Assembly: GCF_031177825.1 (NCBI RefSeq)
Contig: NZ_JAPSKE010000038.1
Coordinates: forward strand, 1-49,405
Direction: 5' to 3'
DNA: 49,405 nt
From: Paenibacillus sp.
GTDB lineage: Bacteria; Bacillota; Bacilli; Paenibacillales; YIM-B00363
Below, piece after piece: positions 1-7,451 of this stretch. The translations under genes were made by a program, and so were the position numbers. The notes below the pieces were generated by a model that was not told the origin of the DNA, did no database searches, and saw nothing but the letters and a program-made list of their open reading frames with translations. The stretch's first letter is position 1. Every line of letters begins with the position of its first letter.

Positions 1-34
1 AATATATCCATTTTTACAACCATCACAGACCACA

Positions 35-98
35 AAGAAAGCTAAGCAAGCTGACGCCAGTAGAGTACCGACGTCAGCTTGCAGCCTAGGGCTTTCTT
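35..98 (-). terminator. Terminator hairpin after yutD
   Basis: A perfect 11-bp inverted repeat (46-56 with 72-82, GCAAGCTGACG/CGTCAGCTTGC) is nested inside a second pairing of AAGAAAGC (35-42) with GCTTTCTT (91-98). Read on the minus strand, the inner stem is followed by TTAGCTTTCTTT, a broken U-rich tail, as expected of an intrinsic terminator closing the lipA-yutD operon. A terminator from a gene left of the window cannot be excluded. Confidence 0.7.
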
Positions 99-175
99 CG
101 ATGTCCATTAAAATGGGGCTTGACCAGCCGAAAACACGCCGTGTACAAGGCTTTTCTGTCTGGTTACGTTTGATT

Positions 176-1129
176 TTACTGCGGCTTATGGTGGTGGCGC
201 TGCTGCGCCCGATCGCGGCCGCCGCCTTGGTTCGCGTGCGCGTGGCGTCCGCCGCCCGCGCCTTCCGGCCGGCCGGCGAGCTGCTCTCTCGGCGCGCCGC
301 CTTCCGGGCGACCGCCGCGTCCGCCGGGGCCGCCCTTCGCATGCGTGCCCCCGTGCCCGCCGCCGGGACCGCCCGGGCCGGGGCCGCCGGGACCGCCGCC
401 GGGGCGAGGCCCCTTCGGAAACTTCCGCCCCCCGCCGTGCTGCGGCCGCTGGCCGGGACCGCCGCGGCCGTCCTCCGCCCGCTCCTGATACCGCGGCTTA
501 TCGAAGGACCGTCCGCCGCCGGACGGCCGCCCGTCGCCGCGGCGCGAATCGCCGCCGCCCTGCCGGTTGTCGCGGCGCGGACCGCCCGCGCCTTGCTCGG
601 CGCGACCGCCGGCTTCGCCCTTGTCCGTGGCGGCCGCGGCGGCCGCGCGCTCGGCGTTCCGCGCCGCGCGCGACGTCGATTGATGCTCCCGCCACGAATA
701 CGGCTTCCGGTCGCTGAACGCCATGCCCCCGGCGACGCCGACGATGCGCTGCATTCCCTCCGGCCGTTCCTCGCCGTCTTCGCCCGGCGCAGCCAAGACG
801 GCCTCCGCCTCGGCGACCGGCTCCTCGGGGCTCGTCCCTTCCGGCGCTCCGGCTTTCGCCGGCAGCCGTTCAAGAATGAAATACGCGCACCCGAAATTGC
901 AATATTCCTGCAAATAATCTTGCACCGAGGCGAATGCGGCTTCCTTCGGCCCCTTGTTGCTGCCTTCCTTAAAGAAACCTTTCAACCGCAATTGGTTGTA
1001 TCCCCAATCGCCGACGATATAATCGTACCGGTCCAGCACCTCGCTGTATCGTTCCTTGAACGCTTCCGGCTTCCATGCATCCTTATATTCCTGCACCAAT
1101 TCGTATGCCTTGCCGCCGATCCATATCAC
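176..1129 (-). CDS. yutD: YutD-family protein with long Gly/Arg-rich C-terminal tail
   Basis: The first ~100 residues (IWIGGKAYELVQEYKDAW, then DRYDYIVGDWGYNQLRLKGFF) match the YutD family, a small conserved Firmicutes protein of unknown function encoded beside lipA. The GTG start at 1129 is chosen because GAGGGGG stands 7 nt upstream and the lipA stop codon ends one base before it, giving translational coupling. The family is normally little over 100 residues; this product is 317. The extra part, from about residue 130, becomes low-complexity Gly/Arg/Pro/His with many RGG, GGR and GPGG units and ends in HHHKPQ. Such tails often bind RNA or drive condensation in other proteins; here that is inference. 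The GC-rich DNA makes long open frames on both strands, but codon logic and synteny favour this frame. Confidence 0.85.
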   Translation of the reverse strand: MIWIGGKAYELVQEYKDAWKPEAFKERYSEVLDRYDYIVGDWGYNQLRLKGFFKEGSNKGPKEAAFASVQDYLQEYCNFGCAYFILERLPAKAGAPEGTSPEEPVAEAEAVLAAPGEDGEERPEGMQRIVGVAGGMAFSDRKPYSWREHQSTSRAARNAERAAAAAATDKGEAGGRAEQGAGGPRRDNRQGGGDSRRGDGRPSGGGRSFDKPRYQERAEDGRGGPGQRPQHGGGRKFPKGPRPGGGPGGPGPGGPGGGHGGTHAKGGPGGRGGRPEGGAPREQLAGRPEGAGGGRHAHANQGGGRDRAQQRHHHKPQ

Positions 1130-1130
1130 G

Positions 1131-2012
1131 TTACGTCCCCCTCGCCGACTCCACCTGTTCGTGCGCATGGTACGAGCTGCGGACGAGCGGTCCCGACTCG
1201 ACGTGCGCAAATCCTCGCTTCTTGCCTTCTTCCTTCAACATCGCGAACTCGTCCGGCGTGTAGTACTTTTCTACATACAAATGCTGTTTCGTAGGCTGCA
1301 AATATTGCCCGATCGTCATAATATCGCAGCCGACGCTCCGCAGATCGTCCATCGTCGCCAGCACCTCGTCGACCGTCTCTCCGACGCCGAGCATGATCGA
1401 AGACTTCGTCCGGATGTTCGGCGCGTACGCTTTGGATCGCTCCAGCAGCTCGATCGATCGGCGGTATTTCGCCTTGGAGCGGACCCGGTCGCTGAGCCGT
1501 TCCACGGTTTCCACGTTGTGATTCAAGATGTCCGGCTTCGCGTCCAGCACCGCGTGGAGCGATTCGGCGCGGCCCATGAAGTCCGGGATCAACACCTCGA
1601 CGCCGCACATCGGCAGCCGCTTCCGCAACGCCCGAATCGTGTCCGCGAAGATCGACGCCCCGCCGTCCGCGAGGTCGTCGCGCGCCACGCTCGTCACGAC
1701 GCAGTGACGCAGTCCCATCTGTTCCGCCGCTTCGGCCACCCGCTCCGGCTCCGCCCGATCGAGCTCCGTCGGCAGCCCCGTCTTCACCGCGCAAAACCGG
1801 CACGCCCTCGTGCAAATATCGCCCAAGATCATGAACGTCGCCGTTCGATTCGCCCAGCACTCGTGTATGTTCGGACATTTCGCTTCCTCGCACACCGTGT
1901 GCAATGTCTTGGAGCGCATCATGCTCTTGATTTCTTTGAAATTCTCGAATTTATCCCCCGACACGAGGTCGATTTTCAGCCATTCGGGTTTTCTCTGGAT
2001 CGTCTTCGCCAT
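1131..2012 (-). CDS. lipA: Lipoyl synthase (radical SAM)
   Basis: LipA inserts two sulfur atoms into protein-bound octanoyl groups to make lipoyl cofactor for 2-oxoacid dehydrogenases and the glycine cleavage system. With the ATG at 2012 (GGGTGGG upstream) the protein has 293 residues. It shows both iron-sulfur signatures of the family: the auxiliary cluster Cys41, Cys46, Cys52 (CEEAKCPNIHEC) and the radical SAM CX3CX2C at Cys67, Cys71, Cys74 (CTRACRFC). The conserved C-terminal RSSYHA is also present, so all expected motifs are there. A longer frame upstream would add an Arg-rich stretch from the leader palindrome and is not believed. It is first in an operon with yutD, and its stop codon abuts the yutD start. 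Confidence 0.97.
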   Translation of the reverse strand: MAKTIQRKPEWLKIDLVSGDKFENFKEIKSMMRSKTLHTVCEEAKCPNIHECWANRTATFMILGDICTRACRFCAVKTGLPTELDRAEPERVAEAAEQMGLRHCVVTSVARDDLADGGASIFADTIRALRKRLPMCGVEVLIPDFMGRAESLHAVLDAKPDILNHNVETVERLSDRVRSKAKYRRSIELLERSKAYAPNIRTKSSIMLGVGETVDEVLATMDDLRSVGCDIMTIGQYLQPTKQHLYVEKYYTPDEFAMLKEEGKKRGFAHVESGPLVRSSYHAHEQVESARGT

Positions 2013-2036
2013 TGGGTCCCACCCTTTCTCTTTTCG

Positions 2037-2052
2037 CCGGCGGCGCCGCCGG
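2037..2052 (-). repeat. 16-bp perfect GC palindrome in the lipA leader
   Basis: CCGGCGGCGCCGCCGG is a perfect palindrome lying in the transcribed leader about 25 nt upstream of the lipA start. In RNA it could fold on itself next to the ribosome-binding site. No function is assigned. Confidence 0.5.
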
Positions 2053-2094
2053 GGTGGCGGGCGCGAATCCTTTTCAATAGGAAATTTGTTTACA

Positions 2095-2117
2095 TTATAA
2101 CATGAACTGTGGTTCAT
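2095..2117 (-). promoter_or_regulatory. Probable lipA promoter with overlapping inverted repeat
   Basis: On the minus strand TATAAT (2095-2100) is a consensus -10 box about 83 nt from the lipA start; the -35 is poor (GTGGAA at 17-bp spacing). The bases just upstream (2102-2117, ATGAAC-4-GTTCAT) are a perfect 6-4-6 inverted repeat lying in the promoter spacer, which suggests a repressor or activator site. No regulator can be named. Confidence 0.5.
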
Positions 2118-2138
2118 TCCACTTCCTCGTTCGGTTTG

Positions 2139-2147
2139 TGATATGAT
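2139..2147 (+). promoter_or_regulatory. Candidate extended -10 promoter for larEBC1
   Basis: TGATATGAT is a TG-extended -10 element 37 nt upstream of the larE start, with no convincing -35. It is divergent from the lipA promoter, so both operons start in the same 172-bp gap. Confidence 0.4.
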
Positions 2148-2184
2148 GGGTTACAGTTGAACGCACGCTCATGGAGGGGAACTC

Positions 2185-3027
2185 ATGGACAACAGCTTAA
2201 CCTTGGAGCAGAAGGATGCGCGATTGGGCGAAATCTTGCGGGACATGGGGCGGATCTTGGTAGCGTTCTCAGGCGGCGTGGACAGCACGTTCGTGTTGAA
2301 GCGCGCCTTCCAAGAGCTCGGAGACGATTGTACCGCCGTTACGGCCGCCTCGGAGACGTTCCCGACGCGGGAATTCGACGCCGCCGTGCGCATCGCGGAA
2401 GAGATGGGCGTCCGCTTGCTCAAGACCGAAGTGTCGGAGCTCGACAACGCCGATTTCGTCGCCAACAACCCCGATCGGTGCTATCACTGCAAGACGGGGC
2501 TTTATTCGCATCTACGCCGCATTACCGCCGAACAGGGGTATGGTTTTATCGTGGACGGCTCGAATATGGACGACTTAGGGGATTATAGACCCGGGCTCCA
2601 AGCGAAAAAGGAACAAGGCGTCCGCAGCCCGCTGCAGGAAGCCGGCATGACGAAGGACGACATTCGCGAGCTGTCGAAGCGGCTCGGCTTGCCGACGTGG
2701 AATAAGCCTTCTTTCGCATGTCTGTCATCCCGCATTCCGTACGGGACGCGGATCGAGAAGGGGAAGATCGATCAATTGGACGAAGCGGAAAATTTCCTCC
2801 TGCGCCTCGGCCTTTGGCAGGTGCGCGTACGCCACCACGACGAGATCGCCCGAATCGAAGTCATGCCGCAGGAGATGGCGAAGGTCGTGGAGCATAGCGA
2901 AGCGATTCACGCGAAATTCGCGGAGATCGGCTTCAAATACGTGACGCTCGATCTGCGCGGATATCGCACCGGCAGCATGAACGAGGTGCTCTCGGCCGAC
3001 ACGCGGAAGAAGGCAACCGCGCAATGA
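2185..3027 (+). CDS. larE: ATP-dependent sacrificial sulfur transferase LarE
   Basis: LarE adenylates the carboxylates of pyridinium-3,5-biscarboxylic acid mononucleotide and gives up sulfur atoms to make the dithiocarboxylate that holds nickel in the nickel-pincer nucleotide (NPN) cofactor. The 280-residue protein has the PP-loop SGGVDS (29-34) and the motif PSFACLSSRIP with Cys179, matching the conserved sacrificial cysteine (Cys176 in Lactiplantibacillus plantarum). It is therefore of the cysteine-sacrificing type; a CYHC pair at 99-102 is an extra cysteine motif. The ATG follows GGAGGGG. Its stop overlaps the larB start (ATGA). It opens a larE-larB-larC1 operon. Confidence 0.95.
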   Translation: MDNSLTLEQKDARLGEILRDMGRILVAFSGGVDSTFVLKRAFQELGDDCTAVTAASETFPTREFDAAVRIAEEMGVRLLKTEVSELDNADFVANNPDRCYHCKTGLYSHLRRITAEQGYGFIVDGSNMDDLGDYRPGLQAKKEQGVRSPLQEAGMTKDDIRELSKRLGLPTWNKPSFACLSSRIPYGTRIEKGKIDQLDEAENFLLRLGLWQVRVRHHDEIARIEVMPQEMAKVVEHSEAIHAKFAEIGFKYVTLDLRGYRTGSMNEVLSADTRKKATAQ

Positions 3028-3794
3028 ACGAAGAGTTGCAAGGGATCCTAGGGCGCGTAGCGGACGGCTCGCTCGCGCCCGCCGACGCGGAGCGGTTGAT
3101 CGCGGGGAACGTCGCCCGCGCCTCCGTCGCCGAGCTCGGCTACGCTTCGCTCGACCTGCACCGCGAGAAGCGAACCGGCTTCCCGGAGGTCGTCTACGGC
3201 GAAGGCAAGACGGCGGAGCAGATCGCGGGCATTATGAGGAAACTTTCGGAAAATGCCGACCGCGTCCTCGCCACCCGCGTCTCCGCCGAGAAAGCGGCGG
3301 TCGTCGCCGCCGAGCTGCCCGGCGTCACGTATCACGAGACGGCGCGGGCGCTTACTTTATTTAAGAAGCCGATCCTGCGCGTGCGGGACGGCTACGTCGC
3401 CGTCGTCTGCGCCGGCACGTCGGACCTGCCCGTCGCGGAGGAGGCCGCCGTCACGTTGGAGTGCATGGGCTCGCACGTCGAGCGCGTGTACGACGTCGGC
3501 GTCGCCGGCATTCATCGGCTGTTCGCGCGGCTCGATACGATTCGAGACGCGTCGGTCATCGTCGTCGTCGCCGGCATGGAGGGCGCGCTCGCGAGCGTCG
3601 TCGGCGGCCTCGTCGACAAGCCCATTCTCGCCGTGCCGACCAGCGTCGGGTACGGCGCCAACTTCGGCGGCGTCTCGGCGCTGCTGACGATGCTGAACTC
3701 CTGCGCTCCGGGCGTCTCCGTCGTCAACATCGACAACGGCTTCGGCGCCGGGTACAACGCAGGCATCATTCACTCCCATATCGCGAAGAGGTAG
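3024..3794 (+). CDS. larB: Nickel-pincer cofactor biosynthesis protein LarB (NaAD carboxylase/hydrolase)
   Basis: LarB carboxylates the pyridinium ring of nicotinic acid adenine dinucleotide and hydrolyses the phosphoanhydride, giving the substrate of LarE. The 256-residue protein has the PurE-like C-terminal half typical of LarB: a VVCAGTSDLPVAEEA segment, DVGVAGIHR, then VVVAGMEGALASVVGGL and PTSVGYGANFGG, ending GFGAGYNAG. Length and motif order are normal. The start ATG overlaps the larE stop by 4 nt, so the two are translationally coupled. Confidence 0.95.
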   Translation: MNEELQGILGRVADGSLAPADAERLIAGNVARASVAELGYASLDLHREKRTGFPEVVYGEGKTAEQIAGIMRKLSENADRVLATRVSAEKAAVVAAELPGVTYHETARALTLFKKPILRVRDGYVAVVCAGTSDLPVAEEAAVTLECMGSHVERVYDVGVAGIHRLFARLDTIRDASVIVVVAGMEGALASVVGGLVDKPILAVPTSVGYGANFGGVSALLTMLNSCAPGVSVVNIDNGFGAGYNAGIIHSHIAKR

Positions 3795-3805
3795 GAATCG
3801 ACGAC

Positions 3806-4840
3806 ATGCGAATTTTATATTTCGACTGCTTCTCCGGGCTGTCCGGGGATATGACGCTAGCCTCCTTGGTCGACCTGGGCGCGGATCGAGCGTATATCGA
3901 ACGGGAGCTCGCCAAGCTGAACGTCGGCGGGTATACGCTGTCCTGGCACCGCGTGAATAAGAAGGGCATCTCCGCGCTGAAAGCGGACGTGCTGCTCGAG
4001 GACGACTCGCCGCCGGTGCGGGTGCCTTTCAAGGTGCTGCATACGCACGATCATAGCCACTCGCATACGCACGGGCATGATCACGGGCATGGGCATACGC
4101 ACAGCCACGAGCATAGCCACGACCACGCGCATAGCCATGAGCATAGCCACGATCATGGACATAATCACAGTCACGGGCACGATCATGGTCACGGCCACGG
4201 CCACGATCACGATCATGAACATGGGCATCACCATCATCATCGCGGGTACGCGGATATCGTGAAGCTGATCGAAGACGCGGGCCTCAGCGAACGCGCTGCG
4301 CAGCTGAGCCTCGCGATCTTCGCCAAGATCGGCGCCGCCGAATCGAAAATTCACGGCATCCCGCTCGAGACGGTGCACTTCCACGAGGTCGGCGCCGTCG
4401 ACTCCATCGTCGACATCGTCGGCGTGGCGCTTGCGATCGACAGCTTGAATCCCGATCGCATTCTGTCGGCGCCCGTCCCGCTCGGCGCCGGTACGATTCA
4501 TATCGATCACGGGCTCTACCCGGTGCCGGCGCCCGCCACGCTCGAGATGATGCGCGGACTGCCGATCGCCCCGTCGACGCATCGCCTCGAGCTGACGACC
4601 CCGACCGGCGCGGCTATCGTCGCCGCGCTCGTGGACGAGTTCAGCTCCAGCCTGCCGCCGATGATCGTCGAAGCCGTCGGCTACGGCGCAGGCACGCGCG
4701 AGCTGCCGAACCAGCCGAACGTACTGCGCACCGTGCTCGGCTTCGCGGAGAAGCGCCTCCACGTCTGGCCGGGGGCGCAGCAGGCGGAAGCGGCGAGCTC
4801 GCCGCATCACGATCACGAGCGTCACCATAGCGGTCAATAA
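3806..4840 (+). CDS. larC1: LarC1: N-terminal part of the nickel insertion enzyme, with His-rich insert
   Basis: LarC is a CTP-dependent nickel chelatase that inserts Ni into the pincer nucleotide. This 344-residue protein begins MRILYFDCFSGLSGDM and runs through the LarC core (ETVHFHEVGAVDSIVDIVG, SAPVPLGAGTIH, TPTGAAIV, PNVLRTVLGF), then ends in a His-containing tail. The LarC C-terminal domain is missing here and is encoded by the minus-strand gene ending at 6853. In L. plantarum the two parts are joined by a programmed frameshift; here they are separate. Residues 79-145 hold 36 histidines, nearly every second residue, mixed with Asp, Gly, Ser and Glu; nickel storage or delivery is the likely role (inference). 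The start is 11 nt after larB, and a terminator follows. Confidence 0.9.
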   Translation: MRILYFDCFSGLSGDMTLASLVDLGADRAYIERELAKLNVGGYTLSWHRVNKKGISALKADVLLEDDSPPVRVPFKVLHTHDHSHSHTHGHDHGHGHTHSHEHSHDHAHSHEHSHDHGHNHSHGHDHGHGHGHDHDHEHGHHHHHRGYADIVKLIEDAGLSERAAQLSLAIFAKIGAAESKIHGIPLETVHFHEVGAVDSIVDIVGVALAIDSLNPDRILSAPVPLGAGTIHIDHGLYPVPAPATLEMMRGLPIAPSTHRLELTTPTGAAIVAALVDEFSSSLPPMIVEAVGYGAGTRELPNQPNVLRTVLGFAEKRLHVWPGAQQAEAASSPHHDHERHHSGQ

Positions 4841-4845
4841 GTTGC

Positions 4846-4875
4846 AAGCCTCCCTCGCTTTCGAGGGAGGCTTTT
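4846..4875 (+). terminator. Intrinsic terminator of larEBC1
   Basis: A perfect 12-bp stem (4846-4857 with 4862-4873, AAGCCTCCCTCG/CGAGGGAGGCTT) with a 4-nt loop ends in TTTT, five bases after the larC1 stop. Confidence 0.85.
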
Positions 4876-5231
4876 CTGATGACGGCGGGTGCGCGGGAGA
4901 GGCTTCCGGATGCCCCGGGTGTCGTGTCCTGTCCCGAGACATTCGCCGTCGCGGCTCGTGTAGTCGGACAAACTCCGACTCTTCGCCCTCATCCCCCCGC
5001 CGCAGCCCCTCCAATCGGAGAAACTCCGACTACGCAAGCAAGTTACTTTCCAAACCTCAATCGTTCCCCCAATATCCCATCGCCCCCTGCACCTTTCCCC
5101 CGCGGTTTTCCCCCGCAAACTCAAATTTTTCCGTGCAAACTCGTCTCCAACGGCAACATTCCCGCAACCGCCATCGTCAATGTAATTGGTATCGATTGTC
5201 AAAATATACAGACAATTAGGGGGACGATTTC
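4876..5231. other. Intergenic stretch with paired mini-palindromes and a pyrimidine-rich leader
   Basis: No credible gene was seen in this gap. It holds two related small hairpins: AGTCGGA-caaac-TCCGACT (4962-4980) and TCGGA-gaaac-TCCGA (5015-5029). GTAGTCGGA (4960-4968) and TCCGACTAC (5025-5033) also pair across the whole unit. From about 5035 to 5150 the plus strand is very rich in C and T. Just before the VWA gene, TTGTC-10-GACAA forms a weak inverted repeat where a promoter would be expected. Confidence 0.5.
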
Positions 5232-6833
5232 ATGAGAAGGAAACGGAATGCCTACGTCGCCGCAACCGCGGCCCTCGCCGTCGCCTGCTTCGCGCTGGCG
5301 GGGTGCAGCAGCGACGACCGCAACGACTCCGCCGTCGGCACGAGCGGAGAAACCGCGACGAAGGAGGAGCGAAGCCTTGCCGAGCAGCCGGCGCCGGCGC
5401 CGGCGGCCGATCGCGCGGCGACCGAGTCCGAAGCGCAGATGACGTCCGAGCCCGCGCCGCCTTACGGGAAGCCGTCGCGCCCGGCGCCGCCGAACGGCCA
5501 AGACGACATGTACTTCGACCATGCCGGCACGAACCCGTTCGTCGCGACCGAAGACGATCCGCTCTCCACGTTCGCCATCGACGTCGATACGGGCTCCTAC
5601 ACCGTCGTCCGCAATTACGTCGCCGGCGGGTCGCTGCCGCCCGAAGACGCCGTTCGCGTCGAGGAATTCGTCAACTACTTCGAGCCGGATTACGCGGCGC
5701 CGAAAGACCAGGCGTTCGCGGTGCACGTCGACGGCGGCCCCTCCCCGTTCGGCGAAGGCTACGAGCTGCTGCGCATCGGGCTGAAAGGGCGCGAGGTGGC
5801 GGACGAAGACCGCAAGCCCGCCAACCTGACGTTCGTCATCGACGTCTCCGGTTCGATGGGCCGAGATAACAAGCTCGGTCTCGCGAAGCGAAGTCTGCAC
5901 CTGCTGGTCGACAGCCTGCGGCCGAGCGATCAGATCGCCATCGTCACGTACGGCTCCGACGCGCGGATCGTTCTCGATCCCGTATCCCTTGAAGAGAAGC
6001 GCGACATCGAAGACGCCATCGACGCGCTCGCCTCGAGCGGCTCGACGAACGCCGAGGAAGGCCTCAAGCTCGCCTACGACGTGGCGGAACGCCAATACAG
6101 CCGCGACGCCGTCAACCGCGTGATCTTGCTGTCGGACGGCGTCGCGAACGTCGGCGAGACGAGCGCGGAAGGCATTCTCGAGACGATCGACGAATACGCG
6201 AACACGAAGCGCATCACGCTCACGACGGTCGGCTTCGGCATGGGCAACTACAACGACACGTTGATGGAGCAGCTGGCCGATCAGGGAGACGGCGTATACG
6301 CCTACGTCGATTCGTTCACGGAAGCGCGCCGCCTGTTCGTCGAGAACGTGGCCGGGACGCTGGAGACGATCGCGCGGGACGCGAAAATCCAAGTGGAGTT
6401 CGACCCCGAAGCGGTCGACCGCTACCGCCTGCTCGGCTACGAAAACCGCGATATTCGCGACGAGGATTTCCGCGACGACGAGACCGACGCGGGCGAGGTC
6501 GGCGCCGGACATACGGTCACCGCGCTGTACGAGGTGAAGCTGACGTCCCCCGAAGCCCGCCGAAACATCGGCACGGCGCGCGTCAGGTACGTCGACGAGA
6601 AGACGAACCGCACGGAGGAATGGACCGTCCCGCTCCGCACGGAAGGCGAGTTGTCCGACGATCTGAAGTTCCTGGCGGCGGTCGCCGAATACGCGGAGAT
6701 TCTGCGAGGCAGCTACTGGGCGAAGGAAAGCTCGATCGAAGCGGTCCTCGACCTCGCCGAACGCGCGGCGAAGGACGAACGGGAGCAGCAATTCGTCACG
6801 ATGGTCAAGGACACCGCGGCGCTGCGAAGATAA
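5232..6833 (+). CDS. VWA-domain lipoprotein (YfbK-like)
   Basis: This is a 533-residue secreted lipoprotein: a basic N-terminus, a hydrophobic segment and the lipobox LAGC with Cys25. A disordered Glu/Ala/Pro stretch follows, then the domain order of the YfbK family: an N-terminal region around DDPLSTFAIDVDTGSYT, a von Willebrand A domain with the MIDAS motif DVSGSMG, and a C-terminal extension. The MIDAS would bind a divalent metal at an adhesion or complex-forming surface. The cellular role of this family is not well defined. It sits between the two halves of larC; whether it has anything to do with nickel is unknown. Length is near that of E. coli YfbK. Confidence 0.85.
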   Translation: MRRKRNAYVAATAALAVACFALAGCSSDDRNDSAVGTSGETATKEERSLAEQPAPAPAADRAATESEAQMTSEPAPPYGKPSRPAPPNGQDDMYFDHAGTNPFVATEDDPLSTFAIDVDTGSYTVVRNYVAGGSLPPEDAVRVEEFVNYFEPDYAAPKDQAFAVHVDGGPSPFGEGYELLRIGLKGREVADEDRKPANLTFVIDVSGSMGRDNKLGLAKRSLHLLVDSLRPSDQIAIVTYGSDARIVLDPVSLEEKRDIEDAIDALASSGSTNAEEGLKLAYDVAERQYSRDAVNRVILLSDGVANVGETSAEGILETIDEYANTKRITLTTVGFGMGNYNDTLMEQLADQGDGVYAYVDSFTEARRLFVENVAGTLETIARDAKIQVEFDPEAVDRYRLLGYENRDIRDEDFRDDETDAGEVGAGHTVTALYEVKLTSPEARRNIGTARVRYVDEKTNRTEEWTVPLRTEGELSDDLKFLAAVAEYAEILRGSYWAKESSIEAVLDLAERAAKDEREQQFVTMVKDTAALRR

Positions 6834-6840
6834 CTAAAGG

Positions 6841-6870
6841 AAAGCCGACCGGTCACCCCCGGTCGGCTTT
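6841..6870. terminator. Bidirectional terminator between VWA gene and larC2
   Basis: A 12-bp stem (6841-6852 with 6859-6870, AAAGCCGACCGG/CCGGTCGGCTTT) has a 6-nt loop. It is followed by TTTCTCCTT on the plus strand and TTTCCTTT on the minus strand. The TGA stop of larC2 (6853-6855) lies in the loop, so one arm codes for the end of LarC2. Confidence 0.85.
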
Positions 6871-7344
6871 CTCCTTAGCCGCGCTATACGCGCGCCTCAC
6901 TTCGTCGTACACCGCCTTCAGCGGCACCCCTTCCCGCTCCGCGATCGCCGCGCACTCCCGGTATTCAGGCGCGTACTGCACCGCCTCGCCGCCGGCATAC
7001 CCGACCTTCACGGTCACCGGCCCCCAAGGCGTGTCCACCGCGACCATCCGCCGGCCGAGCCGATGCACGCTCGCTTCGATGCGCCGAATGCCGAGCGTCG
7101 TCGTCTCCCGGAAGACGATGCCCTCCATCCGCGGCGCCGCTTCCCGCGACGCGAGAACGTTCAGCATGACGCCCGGCCGCCCCCGCTTCATGACGATCGG
7201 AATCCAATAGACGTCGTTCGCTCCCGCCGCGAACAGCAGCTCGGCCACGTAGGTCGTCCACTCCGGGTTCATATCGTCCAGGTTCGCTTGCAGGATCACC
7301 ATCCCGTCGTCCACATGTTCCTCGCCGTGCGCCCCTTCGAACAA
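6853..7344 (-). CDS. larC2: LarC2: C-terminal domain of the nickel insertion enzyme, separate and inverted
   Basis: The product matches the C-terminal domain of LarC: LQANLDDMNPEW, then AGANDVYWIPIVMKRGRPG, TTTLGIRR, VKVGYAGGEAVQYAPEY and a final GVPLKAVYDEVRRAY. Together with LarC1 it would make a complete nickel chelatase. Of the possible starts, the TTG at 7344 (163 residues) is preferred because AAGGAG lies 9 nt upstream; a GTG at 7395 would add 17 residues without a good ribosome-binding site. It lies about 2 kb from larC1 on the other strand, with the VWA gene between. It cannot be translated with LarC1 from one message, so the halves must assemble in trans. No frameshift debris was seen at either end. 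Confidence 0.85.
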   Translation of the reverse strand: MFEGAHGEEHVDDGMVILQANLDDMNPEWTTYVAELLFAAGANDVYWIPIVMKRGRPGVMLNVLASREAAPRMEGIVFRETTTLGIRRIEASVHRLGRRMVAVDTPWGPVTVKVGYAGGEAVQYAPEYRECAAIAEREGVPLKAVYDEVRRAYSAAKEKADRG

Positions 7345-7451
7345 CTGACCTCGCTCCTTTTTCCCTGTTTCCGTTATTTTTTCGAAAACTTGCACACATT
7401 AAAAATGATACCGCATCAGCGGAAAATGGCAACGTACAGTGGAGGAAAACT

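Noticed and set aside
101..1294. Plus-strand open frame of ~400 codons opposite yutD
   Set aside because: Its product is an Ala/Arg/Pro-rich string with no domain, opposite a recognisable YutD core; high GC leaves antisense frames open.
4036..4242. Short tandem repeat resembling a microsatellite or CRISPR-like array
   Set aside because: It is the in-frame CAY codon run of the LarC1 His tract, with no spacers or fixed repeat unit.
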